Positions 1-7,953 of a stretch of DNA of 64,000 nt are shown in pieces (positions within the stretch are counted from its first letter, which is position 1; each line of letters begins with the position of its first letter). The stretch covers positions 4,996,501 to 5,060,500 of the forward strand of contig NZ_WHLY01000002.1 in NCBI RefSeq assembly GCF_009296315.1, in the 5' to 3' direction. This DNA is from Salmonirosea aquatica. GTDB taxonomy: Bacteria; Bacteroidota; Bacteroidia; Cytophagales; Spirosomataceae. A program made the position numbers and the translations under genes. A model generated the notes under the pieces. That model was not told the DNA's origin, did no database searches, and was given only the letters and a program-made list of their open reading frames with translations.

Positions 1-122
1 TTGAAGTCAGCGGAGTTCGTGGAGGTTTTGGCCTGGCCGGTTGCCTGGGTGGTCGATAAACTTATCACCAGCAGTGTTGCGAACAAGCCGTTCCGGCATT
101 CTGAATAGATTCTCTGGACCAT
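1..122 (-). CDS. N-terminus of a secreted protein (partial)
   Basis: A reading frame on the minus strand starts with ATG at 122 and stays open to the left edge of the window (40 codons). The visible part has a few polar residues, then a hydrophobic stretch (GLFATLLVISL) and a likely signal-peptidase site near TQATGQA, so the protein is probably exported. It was too short and truncated to be listed as an ordinary ORF. Nothing of the mature domain is visible, so function cannot be stated. The signal-peptide reading rests on the hydrophobic pattern only. Confidence 0.6.
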   Translation of the reverse strand, partial: MVQRIYSECRNGLFATLLVISLSTTQATGQAKTSTNSADF

Positions 123-471
123 GTTTATCCGATTTGAAGGGTTTAGTACGTTTTGATGACTTCTCGGCAGGTACCCCCGGCCATTAGCCAGCAGTTCATC
201 AACCCGCCTTGCGAATACGCGCTAAAAATCGGGCGGACGGGTCACAAAACGCGATGGGTAGGCCAAAAAGATTCATTGGTAATATTAGGAAATTTTCCGA
301 GATGCCTCTACGTACGCAGCGTAAAAACCAACTTTTTCTTTCTGATCAAGAGTAGGTTAGGGGTGTATCAGTATCAGGAATCCAGGGTGCCTGGCCAATA
401 GGGCGACAGTACCCGGAGCAGGTAAGGTACCTTGGGCTTTTAGGGAAATCAACTGCAAGGTACCGCTGACG
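123..471. other. Intergenic stretch with one inverted repeat
   Basis: No convincing gene. An 82-codon plus-strand frame at 153-401 has no recognisable domain and was rejected. The only structure seen is a pair of 9-base arms (GGTACCTTG at 426-434, CAAGGTACC at 456-464) directly beyond the stop of the minus-strand gene ending at 472. It could act as a transcript end, but there is no clear T run. Confidence 0.4.
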
Positions 472-1083
472 TTACATGGATTGATCCAGCAATCCCTTTA
501 CTAATTGATGCCACTGGAATTTCGAGAACCAGACCACAGCGGAGGTACCTACCACCCAATGGCGTACTTTATCTACCGGATTCTGCATTTCCATATTGGG
601 CTTGGTGTTTCTATCGTAAACCCCGGCCGTAATTTTTTTTCCTTGCCGGGTTACCATAAAAATGCTCGTGGATTCTCTGGAATAAAAGTGGGCTATGTTC
701 TTATCCGTGCTTTGAGGATTCGCACTGGGCCTTACCCGAATTCCTAAACTTTCCTCATCTGCGCCGGAAAGCAATTTTAATTCCTCAACCTGCACCCAAT
801 CGTGACCTTCCCCATCCAGGGAGCCAGGTCCGGGTACATCGATTTTGAAGTAATCACCTTCCCTGACCGGTCGGTTTACTTCCTTTCCATCCCGATCGAC
901 CACCTGAAAGTCGGCTGTTGCTACGCCCGCTATCTTTCCCCATGAATTCACCTCCAAAAGCCGCGCTTTGACTACTTCAAAAAAGATTCGGGCTTCCTCG
1001 TTACTAGCGAGTTCAAGGGAACGGGTAGTATCAATAGTCCTGCCCGTATAGTGTTCAGGGATGATTTCTTCGTTTTCTTTCAT
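472..1083 (-). CDS. Conserved hypothetical protein, about 203 aa
   Basis: An intact 203-residue frame with an ATG start at 1083. It has no signal peptide or membrane segment, so it is probably cytoplasmic. The composition is that of a soluble mixed alpha/beta protein (alternating VVDRDGKEV- and EGDYFKIDVPGPG-type segments, Trp-rich C-terminus). I do not recognise the family. GC and the presence of GGTACC just upstream and downstream match the core genome, not the AT-rich islands. It is a single gene with about 70 bases to the next feature, and no operon partner is evident. Confidence 0.7.
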   Translation of the reverse strand: MKENEEIIPEHYTGRTIDTTRSLELASNEEARIFFEVVKARLLEVNSWGKIAGVATADFQVVDRDGKEVNRPVREGDYFKIDVPGPGSLDGEGHDWVQVEELKLLSGADEESLGIRVRPSANPQSTDKNIAHFYSRESTSIFMVTRQGKKITAGVYDRNTKPNMEMQNPVDKVRHWVVGTSAVVWFSKFQWHQLVKGLLDQSM

Positions 1084-1152
1084 CGCGCAAATCAGTTAGG
1101 GACGGTACCAATAAACCCCTTCTACCTACATGGGCCAATACTAAGTAGTAGT

Positions 1153-1347
1153 TCAGTAACAGGAAGTTGGTAGGGTAGTAAGGAATAATAAAAAACTGTG
1201 CCCCGTTGAAGATATAGGGTACCCTAGGCTATATTTCTCAAATATAGCACGTTTGAAGGGCTGAGACGACTCCGGCCGAGGTGATTTTACAGATCCTGGA
1301 TTTGGAAAGTGTGCATCGGTAAGAAACCTAAATTCAGAGAGCCTCAC
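1153..1347 (-). pseudogene. Remnant of a DUF5615 (PIN-like) toxin gene
   Basis: The frame starts with GTG at 1347, overlapping the stop of the upstream DUF433 antitoxin gene (GTGA overlap), which is the usual coupling in DUF433-DUF5615 pairs. The first 11 or so residues (MRLSEFRFLTD) match the start of DUF5615 PIN-like proteins, in which the Asp after FLxD is an acidic active-site residue. After that the sequence (PNPGSVKSPRPESS...) no longer resembles the family and ends after 64 codons, where a family member has roughly 100-120. The toxin seems to have lost its body by deletion. Alternative: chance similarity of a short N-terminus. Confidence 0.5.
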
Positions 1348-1577
1348 ATCGCTGGGGTCATTTCGTAAAAGGCATCGTTGCGCAGATTATAAGCGGCAAA
1401 AGAAATGGCCTGTTGGATGGCTTCAACTGATAGGTGGGGGTAGCTTTCGGCAATCTGGCTGACGGAACCGCCCGAAGCAATCAGTTCAAGAATAAACTCA
1501 ACGCTGATTCTGGTATTTTTGATAATGGGTTTCCCACCCAAAATAGCGGCGTCGGAGGTAATGTAGGGAAAGCGCAT
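1344..1577 (-). CDS. DUF433 domain protein, putative antitoxin
   Basis: A 77-residue protein of the DUF433 family, small helical proteins related to the VapB-like antitoxins. The hallmark GGKPIIKNTRISVEFILELI (a G-x-P-x-I-x-x-T-R-I/V-x-V stretch) lies at residues 14-33, followed by the helix with SQIAESYPHLSVEAI. DUF433 proteins are normally the first gene of a two-gene unit with a DUF5615 PIN-like ribonuclease. Here the second gene survives only as a start with a GTGA overlap, so this antitoxin is probably orphaned. DNA-binding autoregulation is known for relatives but is not shown here. Confidence 0.8.
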   Translation of the reverse strand: MRFPYITSDAAILGGKPIIKNTRISVEFILELIASGGSVSQIAESYPHLSVEAIQQAISFAAYNLRNDAFYEMTPAM

Positions 1578-1710
1578 ATCTTATTTGTTTGGAAGCAAGT
1601 TAAAGGTTTGCCGAGTAGTTTCCAAACGTCCTAATCCCAGGCTAATCCAATGTTAAACCGCGTTGCTCAGCGTAACCTACCCCTACGCTCGTTCTACTTT
1701 GCAAGCGGGG

Positions 1711-2064
1711 CTAAAAAAAATGATAATAGGCAATGAACAGAGCCCCAATCCATAAAAAACTGATAAAGGGTAGCTTCGACCACTCACGTCGTCTGGTATG
1801 AATCACGCCCGCACCTAGTAGCACGATACTCATGCAGACTGCTATGATGCCCGTTAGCATCGGCCAGGTACCCGTGAGCAGTAGCACCATCATTACCACG
1901 GCTCCGGCTACTTCCAGTCCGGCCAATATCCGAATGAAGGGCAAGGGAAACGCTCTGGGTACCAATTGATACACTTTGTCTGAGGGTTGCAAGAGTTTGA
2001 TCAGACCTGTCGCCAGAAAGACGACGGCCAGAAAGCACTGTACTATCCATAGGGCGGTATTCAT
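1711..2064 (-). CDS. DoxX-like family membrane protein
   Basis: A 117-residue protein with four hydrophobic segments (about residues 3-21, 44-63, 70-88, 98-115). It has the DoxX/DUF4870-like opening QCFLAVVFLATGLIKLLQP (helix 1 ending in G-x-x-K-L), the standard DoxX signature. It acts in the inner membrane. DoxX-like proteins are linked to redox or quinone reactions in some species, but the biochemical role of this short form is unknown. It is a single gene, flanked by intergenic DNA on both sides. Confidence 0.8.
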   Translation of the reverse strand: MNTALWIVQCFLAVVFLATGLIKLLQPSDKVYQLVPRAFPLPFIRILAGLEVAGAVVMMVLLLTGTWPMLTGIIAVCMSIVLLGAGVIHTRRREWSKLPFISFLWIGALFIAYYHFF

Positions 2065-2322
2065 CGGTTGTGGAAGAAGGTTAGTCTGGCTCTTTAAGTA
2101 AAAAAGAAAGTAGGCGATACCATATTTCTAATCGCAAATGGATTTTCAAAGATCTCCCGCGCTACCGCCAATTTGATGATTCAATCCTATCCCATAAAAA
2201 CCAGGTTGTTATATGTATTCACATGGTCTGTACTACCCGATGGAGTAATGTAAGTTTAAAAAGGTTGAGACTTTAAAATCAAATCCCTGCGTATCTTGTG
2301 CGGTCACTAAACTGGTCTGCCA

Positions 2323-3513
2323 TTGCATAGGAGTCTACTTCTGATCATCATCTACCTGGCTTTCATAAGCCTGGGACTTCCTGATTCGTTGCTGGGGCCA
2401 GCCTGGCCTACTATGTACCGGAGCCTCGGGGTACCTGTTCATTTCGCGGGTGTTATTTCGATGGTCGTAGCCGCAGGTACTGTCCTGTCCAGCCTCTTCA
2501 GCGCCCGACTCATCCAGCGGTTTGGGGTAGCCACCATCACGACTCTCAGTGTACTGCTCACGGCCCTGGCCTTGTTGGGGTTTTCGTATTCAAGTAGCTT
2601 CCTTTTTCTGTGCCTTCTGGCCATTCCCCTCGGACTGGGGGCGGGCTGTGTGGATGCCGCCCTCAACAACTACGTAGCCCTGCACTACCAGGCCCGGCAC
2701 ATGAACTGGCTACACTGTTTCTGGGGCGTAGGGGCGGCCATCGGTCCGTTCATCATGGCGAAGTACCTCGCCCGGGGCGAATCCTGGACCATGGGCTACA
2801 ACACCGTCGGCTGGATTCAGATTGGCCTGGTGGCGGTGCTGTTCTTCTCCATTCCCTACTGGATCAAAAAGCCGGAAGCGGAGCAGGCAGAAGACGAGGC
2901 AAAGCTTTCTTTTATCAAACTACTGGCTATTCCCGGCCTCAGACAGGTCCTCCTGGTCTTCTTTCTCTACTGCACCATCGAGGCTACCTTCGGCCTGTGG
3001 GGAGCAAGTTATCTGGTGCTCGTCCGGCAGTATGAACCCGAAAAAGCAGCTACCTTAGTTTCCACTTATTTTATCGGCATTACGCTGGGCCGGTTTGTAG
3101 CCGGCTTCCTAACCGCCCGGCTCACGAATCAGCAACTGGTGTATCTGGGGCAAGGGCTTATCTTGCTGGGCGTGCTCTTCCTGTTCCTACCGGTGAACGC
3201 GACCGTTTGGCCGGGCTTTTTTCTGGTCGGACTGGGGTGCGCCCCCATTTTTCCCAGCCTGCTGCACGAGACTCCGCGCAATTTTGGTGAAAAGCACTCA
3301 CAAGCCATCATGGGTTTGCAAATGGCCAGTGCCTACGTGGGAATCACCCTCATGCCACTGCTTTTTGGAAAACTGGCCTCCTACCTTGGCTATGCGTTCT
3401 TACCGGGCTTTCTGGGCGTAGTGCTGCTGGCCAAGGTCTACATGACGTATGCCCTGAACCGTAAAGTTGCTGCCGGGAAAGGCACCCCGGCTCCATCTGG
3501 CACAAGAGTTTGA
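2323..3513 (+). CDS. MFS transporter (FucP/sugar-like)
   Basis: A 396-residue integral membrane carrier of the major facilitator superfamily with about 12 hydrophobic segments. After helix 1 comes SLGLPDSLLGPAWPTMYRSLG. The MFS motif between helices 2 and 3 is seen as SARLIQRFGVATIT, and the acidic/aromatic helix 4 region as LGLGAGCVDAALNNYVA, resembling the fucose/hexose group. The substrate cannot be read from sequence. The start is TTG at 2323: an in-frame stop lies just upstream, and the first ATG (2413) would remove helix 1, so TTG is preferred. A short gap separates it from the co-directional DUF808 gene. Confidence 0.85.
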   Translation: MHRSLLLIIIYLAFISLGLPDSLLGPAWPTMYRSLGVPVHFAGVISMVVAAGTVLSSLFSARLIQRFGVATITTLSVLLTALALLGFSYSSSFLFLCLLAIPLGLGAGCVDAALNNYVALHYQARHMNWLHCFWGVGAAIGPFIMAKYLARGESWTMGYNTVGWIQIGLVAVLFFSIPYWIKKPEAEQAEDEAKLSFIKLLAIPGLRQVLLVFFLYCTIEATFGLWGASYLVLVRQYEPEKAATLVSTYFIGITLGRFVAGFLTARLTNQQLVYLGQGLILLGVLFLFLPVNATVWPGFFLVGLGCAPIFPSLLHETPRNFGEKHSQAIMGLQMASAYVGITLMPLLFGKLASYLGYAFLPGFLGVVLLAKVYMTYALNRKVAAGKGTPAPSGTRV

Positions 3514-3561
3514 GAAGAGGCAACATGAACTTAACTTTATCCATAATCCAATCCCTTATTC

Positions 3562-4506
3562 ATGGCATCAGGACTTCTGGCACTTTTAGATGATGTGGCG
3601 GCGCTGGTAAAAGTCAGTGCGGCAAGCCTCGATGACGTTCCCACGCAGGTAGCTAAAACCACAGGCAAGATTTCCGGCATTGTGATCGATGATACGGCCG
3701 TCACGCCAAAGTACGTGGTGGGCCTCGATCCGAAGCGCGAGCTGTCCATCATCTACCAGATTGGTAAAAAATCAATCATCAACAAAGTGATTTATTTAGG
3801 ACCGGCCGCCCTGCTGCTCGGGTACTTTGCGCCGTGGGCGATACCGTACGTGCTCATGGTAGGTGGGGCCTACCTGTGCTTTGAGGGCTATGAGAAAATC
3901 CATTCCATTTTTAGTAAATCCGCCCACGCCCCGGACGATCAGCCCACCGAGGCCATGAAAGTGATTACCCCGGAAGAACTCGAAAAAGAGCGGGTAGGCA
4001 GTGCCGTGCGCACCGACTTTATCCTTTCCGCCGAAATCATGGCCATTGCTTATTCCACCGTGACCGAAAGTCCGTTGGTCAACCAAATCCTGGTGATGTT
4101 TGTGGTGGCTATCTTTATCACTGTTGCGGTGTATGGCTTTGTGGCCCTGATCGTAAAAGCTGATGACATTGGCGTGCACCTGGCCCGGGAAAGTGCCAAC
4201 CCGACGATCCAAAAGATCGGGCGGGGTATTGTGAAGTCGATGCCCCGGTTTCTGATTATATTGGGTTATATAGGTACGGCGGCCATGCTCTGGGTAGGGG
4301 CCGAAATCATTGCCCATGGCTTACCCTTTCTGCACCATCCATTAGAAGCCCTGGAACATGCCTTGGGAGGGGTACCTGCCGTCGCGTGGCTGGTGAAAGT
4401 GCTGGTGCTTGCGCTGGGCGGTATCGTGTTGGGGGCCATCATCGCCCAATTGGTAGCCCTGGCCCAGAAACTCTTCAAGCGCTCCACAGCAAAGACTGCC
4501 CATTAA
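3562..4506 (+). CDS. DUF808 family (YedI-like) inner-membrane protein
   Basis: 314 residues beginning MASGLLALLDDVAALVKVSA, the diagnostic N-terminus of DUF808, followed by DDVPTQVAKTTGKISGIVIDDTAVTP and GLDPKREL, also typical of the family. Several membrane segments follow (about residues 75-100, 150-205, 225-250, 275-300). Members such as E. coli YedI are about 300 aa and uncharacterised. The gene lies 48 bases behind the MFS gene on the same strand and may be co-transcribed. It is the last core gene before the hairpin repeat that opens the AT-rich island. Confidence 0.9.
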   Translation: MASGLLALLDDVAALVKVSAASLDDVPTQVAKTTGKISGIVIDDTAVTPKYVVGLDPKRELSIIYQIGKKSIINKVIYLGPAALLLGYFAPWAIPYVLMVGGAYLCFEGYEKIHSIFSKSAHAPDDQPTEAMKVITPEELEKERVGSAVRTDFILSAEIMAIAYSTVTESPLVNQILVMFVVAIFITVAVYGFVALIVKADDIGVHLARESANPTIQKIGRGIVKSMPRFLIILGYIGTAAMLWVGAEIIAHGLPFLHHPLEALEHALGGVPAVAWLVKVLVLALGGIVLGAIIAQLVALAQKLFKRSTAKTAH

Positions 4507-4521
4507 TCCTGGCAAATGATC

Positions 4522-4588
4522 GGTGTGTTGTCGGGTGTTTCCACCGACAACGAGGATATAAGTTTACGATGAGGGAGAAACAGCCTTA
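4522..4588 (+). repeat. Hairpin repeat, copy 1 (left edge of island)
   Basis: About 65 bases nearly identical to 6382-6446 in the same orientation. Shared blocks include TGTCGGGTG, GACAACRAGGATATAAGTT and a later ACAGCYTTA-like end. The first part folds into a hairpin. The tip is GTGTTTCCAC here and GTGGAAACAC in copy 2, exact reverse complements. It starts 16 bases after the DUF808 stop. Its nature (MITE-like, REP-like or recombination site) is unknown. Confidence 0.7.
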
Positions 4589-4699
4589 GCTAAGAGCGAC
4601 AAAGTACCCTGAGACCGTATTTCTCCAATGAAGCGTGTTTTAATGCCTGAGTCTTTTAGGCCAGGGATTCGATTTAGGACATTTTCTAAATAAAATGTC

Positions 4700-5086
4700 A
4701 TGAATTTAGAGCAAAGGGTTATTAATAAAATTTTCAAGAGTTACATTGGTAGTTCGATTGAATACCATGCAGGAGGTTATTTTGTAAGAAAGAAAGCAGC
4801 TTATTTGATTTTTGAGTCTAACAATACGGTTTATTATCTGGAGAAGGAGGAAGGCTTGCATCCAAATGATAATAGATATGATAAGCTGGCTGAAAACCTA
4901 CGAGATGCCAAATTATTTGAGTTTTTTAGTGTGAATTCTCATATTTTGTCATTCTCAAATTCGGAAGTAAAGGCATTGATACTTCCCTCAATATTTATTG
5001 AAAATCTAGATCATCAAAGCTTAACCGAACTGCTGATCGATTGGGGAAACAACAATACCCAAATTTATCATTATGTCTATGGGTAA
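4700..5086 (+). CDS. Hypothetical AT-rich protein, island gene
   Basis: A 128-residue soluble protein with no signal peptide or membrane segment. The coding sequence is clearly more AT-rich than the flanks and has no GGTACC. I do not recognise a family. Visible features are a Tyr/Phe-rich first half (SYIGSSIEYHAGGYFVRKKAAYLIFES) and an acidic helix (LAENLRDAKLFEFF). It sits just before the remains of a WHH nuclease toxin and an SMI1/KNR4 gene, so it may be another immunity or accessory protein of a polymorphic toxin locus. That is inference from position and composition only. Confidence 0.6.
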   Translation: MNLEQRVINKIFKSYIGSSIEYHAGGYFVRKKAAYLIFESNNTVYYLEKEEGLHPNDNRYDKLAENLRDAKLFEFFSVNSHILSFSNSEVKALILPSIFIENLDHQSLTELLIDWGNNNTQIYHYVYG

Positions 5087-5111
5087 TTGTCAGTAAACCA
5101 AGGATAACCCC

Positions 5112-5560
5112 TCGTTGTGCGGAGTAAAAGTAACTATACAAACAAAGGGTAATAGGAATGCAAATTTTAGGGCGGCAGATGCTGAAATGGGTATTAATAG
5201 ACTTGTTGCATTGCTGATTATAAGGTAGTTAAATAAAATCCGCACCTATTTGCCGATCTCAAAAAATACGTAGTAGAGACCATGAAGCACATTTAGTCGG
5301 TTATCAGGTCAGTTTGACAGAAATTTCCAGTCTATCGAACTCATTGGCATCTATTTAACTTACTGATTTATAGTATTTTGACTTTTATTAATTCAGTGCA
5401 ACAACTCTAATTTTAGATATAGAGATGAAAACAAAATAACATGGCATCATGTAGAGGATACAAAAACAATGGTATTAATTCCTACTGATATTCATGATCA
5501 GGTAAAACACACCGGAGGAATAGGGGTTTATAAAAACAACATATCACTAGACGAATAATT
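5112..5560 (+). pseudogene. Broken WHH-type HNH/EndoVII nuclease toxin C-terminus
   Basis: Two decayed pieces of one toxin domain. Piece 1 (about 5112-5224) reads GNRNANFRAADAEMGI, the conserved GnrnaDFraAdaamGi block that precedes the active site in WHH nucleases, and then runs into stops. Piece 2 (about 5382-5560) reads RDENKITWHHVEDTKTMVLI followed by PTDIHDQVKHTGGIGVY and a stop. This is the catalytic W-H-H motif plus the downstream His of the HNH/EndoVII fold, ending at the natural C-terminus. No start codon or N-terminal delivery domain is present and the two pieces are not joined in frame. The SMI1/KNR4 gene begins 7 bases later, the normal toxin-immunity order. Confidence 0.75.
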
Positions 5561-5567
5561 AAATACT

Positions 5568-6017
5568 ATGGAATTTCTGAAAAAATTTGACATGATTTTC
5601 ACCCCTAGAATTATTGCATTTGAAGAAAAGAATAAATTTAAGCTCCCTGATGATTATTTCAGTTTTTTAAAAAACTATAACGGTGGTTATCCAACAAGAG
5701 ATAAGTTTAATATTAGTGATTCCCAAGGGATAGATATTTTGGATGTTTTTCATGGCTTAGATGTTAAACCTCGTTTTTCAAATTTAGACTACTTAGTTGA
5801 TAATTATACAGATAGGTTTATACGTCATATTATTCCTATAGGACATGACGCTGGTGGCAACTATGTTTGTCTAAATGTAAATCAAGGCAATGATTATGGA
5901 AAGGTTTATTTCTATGATCATGAAGTAGAAAACAAGGACGAAAATGGAAACCTTACCTGGGATAATCTATATCTGATTGCTGATAGTTTCGCAGATTTTT
6001 TAGAGAAATTATATTGA
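5568..6017 (+). CDS. SMI1/KNR4 (SUKH) family immunity protein
   Basis: A 149-residue soluble protein with the SUKH pattern: an N-terminal helix with the IIAFEEKNKFKLPDDYFSFL block (E-x-x-x-x-x-x-LPxDYxxFLxxYNGG), then an ...IPIGHDAGGNYVCLN core and a C-terminal ADSFADFLEKL helix. SUKH proteins commonly neutralise nuclease toxins of polymorphic toxin systems by direct binding. The gene directly follows the WHH nuclease remnant (7 bases), so it is probably the retained immunity gene of a dead or partial toxin. The sequence is AT-rich like the rest of the island. Intact immunity without toxin may protect against sister-strain toxins (inference). Confidence 0.85.
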   Translation: MEFLKKFDMIFTPRIIAFEEKNKFKLPDDYFSFLKNYNGGYPTRDKFNISDSQGIDILDVFHGLDVKPRFSNLDYLVDNYTDRFIRHIIPIGHDAGGNYVCLNVNQGNDYGKVYFYDHEVENKDENGNLTWDNLYLIADSFADFLEKLY

Positions 6018-6037
6018 TAATGTAAGCCCTAGTTGTA

Positions 6038-6064
6038 CCCCGCAGTCGCTCGGCTCTCTGCCGA
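6038..6064. repeat. 27-bp hairpin repeat at island end, copy 1
   Basis: CCCGCAGTCGCTYGGCTCTY followed by TGCCGA (about 27 bases) lies 20 bases after the SMI1/KNR4 stop. The same sequence occurs at 13444-13470, four bases after the stop of the other AT-rich island's last gene. It holds a small stem, TCGGC/GCCGA. It may be a transcript end or an insertion-boundary motif. Confidence 0.6.
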
Positions 6065-6123
6065 AGGTACCCCCCGAACATTTTCTCGCAGAATGGAATT
6101 TGCGGGATTCTGGCCTATGTTTA

Positions 6124-6380
6124 CTACTGGTGAAATTTCCGCTCCTTCTCTCTTTTAATTTCTTCCGACAAGCGGAAAGCTTCCTCAACCAATTCGTCTG
6201 GGTACCCATTCAATGCCAGAATTCGAATGGCATTGGTGGTGGTGAGGCTGCCGGGTTTCAGCTTATAATCGAATGTGATCTGATCGTTCTCGATAACTTC
6301 CGTAAAGTGGTACAGCCCGAAGGAAGTTTTCAGGTACTCCGCCAGTTCCAGATCGTGGGTCGAGACCACGACAAAGTTAT
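6124..6380 (-). pseudogene. C-terminal fragment of a MutS-family ATPase gene
   Basis: About 85 residues reading VVVSTHDLELAEYL, then IENDQITFDYKLKPGSLTTT and NAIRILALNGYPDELVEEA. This is the Walker B-distal end of MutS-like ATPases (STHDLELA switch His, Y-K-L-x-P-G-x-x-x-x-x-N-A-I). A complete Bacteroidota MutS-like protein is several hundred residues long; everything upstream, including Walker A, is missing. The break falls exactly at the start of hairpin repeat copy 2 (6382). GGTACC is present, so the fragment looks native rather than part of the AT-rich insert. Confidence 0.75.
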
Positions 6381-6381
6381 T

Positions 6382-6446
6382 GGTGTGCTGTCGGGTGGAA
6401 ACACCCGACAACAAGGATATAAGTTGGCGTTGAGGCAGACAGCTTA
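6382..6446 (+). repeat. Hairpin repeat, copy 2 (truncates MutS fragment)
   Basis: Direct repeat of 4522-4588 with the hairpin tip inverted (GTGGAAACAC against GTGTTTCCAC). It joins the MutS-like fragment on the left and ends at the stop of the decarboxylase gene on the right. The two copies bracket about 1.8 kb that includes the whole toxin/immunity island. Confidence 0.7.
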
Positions 6447-6450
6447 CGTT

Positions 6451-7953
6451 TTACATACGAATGAGCTTTTCCCCGATCTCTTTCAGCTTCGCAAGCACGA
6501 TATCGATGTCTTCCGGTGTCGTTCGGTGGGAGCAGACCGACAGCCGGATGATCACCCGCCCCCGGATCCGGCTCGTCATGATAAAGGCAACCCCACTGCG
6601 TTGAATTTCGTCGGCTATTTGCTGGTTGAGTTGGTCCAGGTAGTCGTTTAGTGTTTCGGGATCGTCCCATCGCTGACGCAAATCCCGGGGAGCATACCGA
6701 AAACAGTACATGAGCAGGTTCGGTTTGTGCAGGGGTTCAAAGTCTTTATCCCGACGGACACACGCATCCAGATACTCCACGCACCGTATGTTTTGGGACA
6801 GCAAATTCCTGTATCCTTCGGCGCCGTAGTGTTTGAGGGACATCCAGACTTTCAGGGCGCGAAACCCGCGCGACATTTGCGGACCGTAGTCCAGGTACCA
6901 GAGGCCAGTGTAGTCCGAGGGCAGCGTGCCCCGTAGGTAGGGTGCGGTGAGGGAGAATGCCCGCCTGAGTTTTTCGGGATAACGCACGAGTACGCACCCG
7001 CATTCGTAGGGAATATACAGCCATTTGTGCGGATCGAGCGTGACGGAGTCGGCCAATTCAAGGCCCTGGTACTGGGGTCTTTTTTCGGGCAGCATGGCCC
7101 CGACGGCTCCACAGGCCCCGTCGGCGTGAAACCAAATGCCCCTTTGCCGACAGATTTCGGCAATTTCGACCAGCGGATCGATGGCCCCGACGTTGATAGA
7201 GCCTACTTGCCCCACCACACAAAACGGTACATCGCCTTGGGCAATATCCTCATCCAGTTTCTGTTCCAGATCCTGCGTGTCCATGGTAAAGTCTTCCCGG
7301 CTTTTGACCAGCCGGATGGACTCCCGGCCCAAATTCAGAAGATCCGCCGCCCTGACGATGGAAATATGCCCTTCGTGATCGGACATATACACGGTGAAGC
7401 GACCGGAAAACGCTTTATTCTGTAGTCCTTTGACTGTCGTGTCATAGGGAGCGATATTCCGCAGGGCCGTTTGGAGCGCGGTGAAATTAGCCATGGTACC
7501 CCCACTGGTAAACAGCCCGCCGCAGTCGGTCGGGTAGTGGATGAGTTCGGCCATCCAGGCAATGGTCTGACGTTCTATTTCGGTAGCCGCCGGGGCGGGT
7601 TTCCAGCCGCCGGTGTTCATGTTCACGGAGGCAGCCAGGGCCTCGGCCAGGGTACCTATCATCGTGCCCGACCCGTTTACAAAACCAAAGTAACGCGGCG
7701 AACCCAGGTGCGTCGTATAGGGAAGCACCTTCGATTGCCATTCGTCCAGGATATGCTGCGGGTCTTGTCCTGTTTCCGGAAGGTTTTCTCTGAAGACTTC
7801 CTCCACTTCGACGGAGGTACTGTTTGGGAACACCGGCAATTCCCGAATCGAGGCATAGTAGTCCGTGATCATGTCGACGGAGCGATAGCCCAGCTTCCGG
7901 AACTCCTCCGGGTCAAGATCCAGGCTCTCAAAGGGTTCAGGATTCGTATCCAT
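6451..7953 (-). CDS. PLP-dependent group II amino acid decarboxylase
   Basis: A 500-residue cytosolic enzyme of the aromatic-L-amino-acid/glutamate decarboxylase group, which releases CO2 from an amino acid using pyridoxal phosphate. Seen: the substrate-loop opening HLGSPRYFGFVNGSG (about residue 84), TSGGTMANF (PLP phosphate region), HADGACGA (Asp-Gly-Ala stacking region), and VTLDPHKWLYIPYECG with the Schiff-base lysine. The C-terminal small domain ends in SRIRGRVIIRLSVCSHRTT. The start at 7953 (MDTNPEPFESLDLDPEEFR) fits family N-termini. A 47-residue upstream extension in the same frame lacks family character and is rejected. The substrate (Tyr, Trp, Phe or DOPA) cannot be decided. Confidence 0.9.
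   Translation of the reverse strand: MDTNPEPFESLDLDPEEFRKLGYRSVDMITDYYASIRELPVFPNSTSVEVEEVFRENLPETGQDPQHILDEWQSKVLPYTTHLGSPRYFGFVNGSGTMIGTLAEALAASVNMNTGGWKPAPAATEIERQTIAWMAELIHYPTDCGGLFTSGGTMANFTALQTALRNIAPYDTTVKGLQNKAFSGRFTVYMSDHEGHISIVRAADLLNLGRESIRLVKSREDFTMDTQDLEQKLDEDIAQGDVPFCVVGQVGSINVGAIDPLVEIAEICRQRGIWFHADGACGAVGAMLPEKRPQYQGLELADSVTLDPHKWLYIPYECGCVLVRYPEKLRRAFSLTAPYLRGTLPSDYTGLWYLDYGPQMSRGFRALKVWMSLKHYGAEGYRNLLSQNIRCVEYLDACVRRDKDFEPLHKPNLLMYCFRYAPRDLRQRWDDPETLNDYLDQLNQQIADEIQRSGVAFIMTSRIRGRVIIRLSVCSHRTTPEDIDIVLAKLKEIGEKLIRM

Noticed and set aside
153-401. 82-codon plus-strand frame near the left edge
   Set aside because: No domain, no upstream signal, odd composition (run of Phe from T-rich DNA). 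Treated as non-coding.
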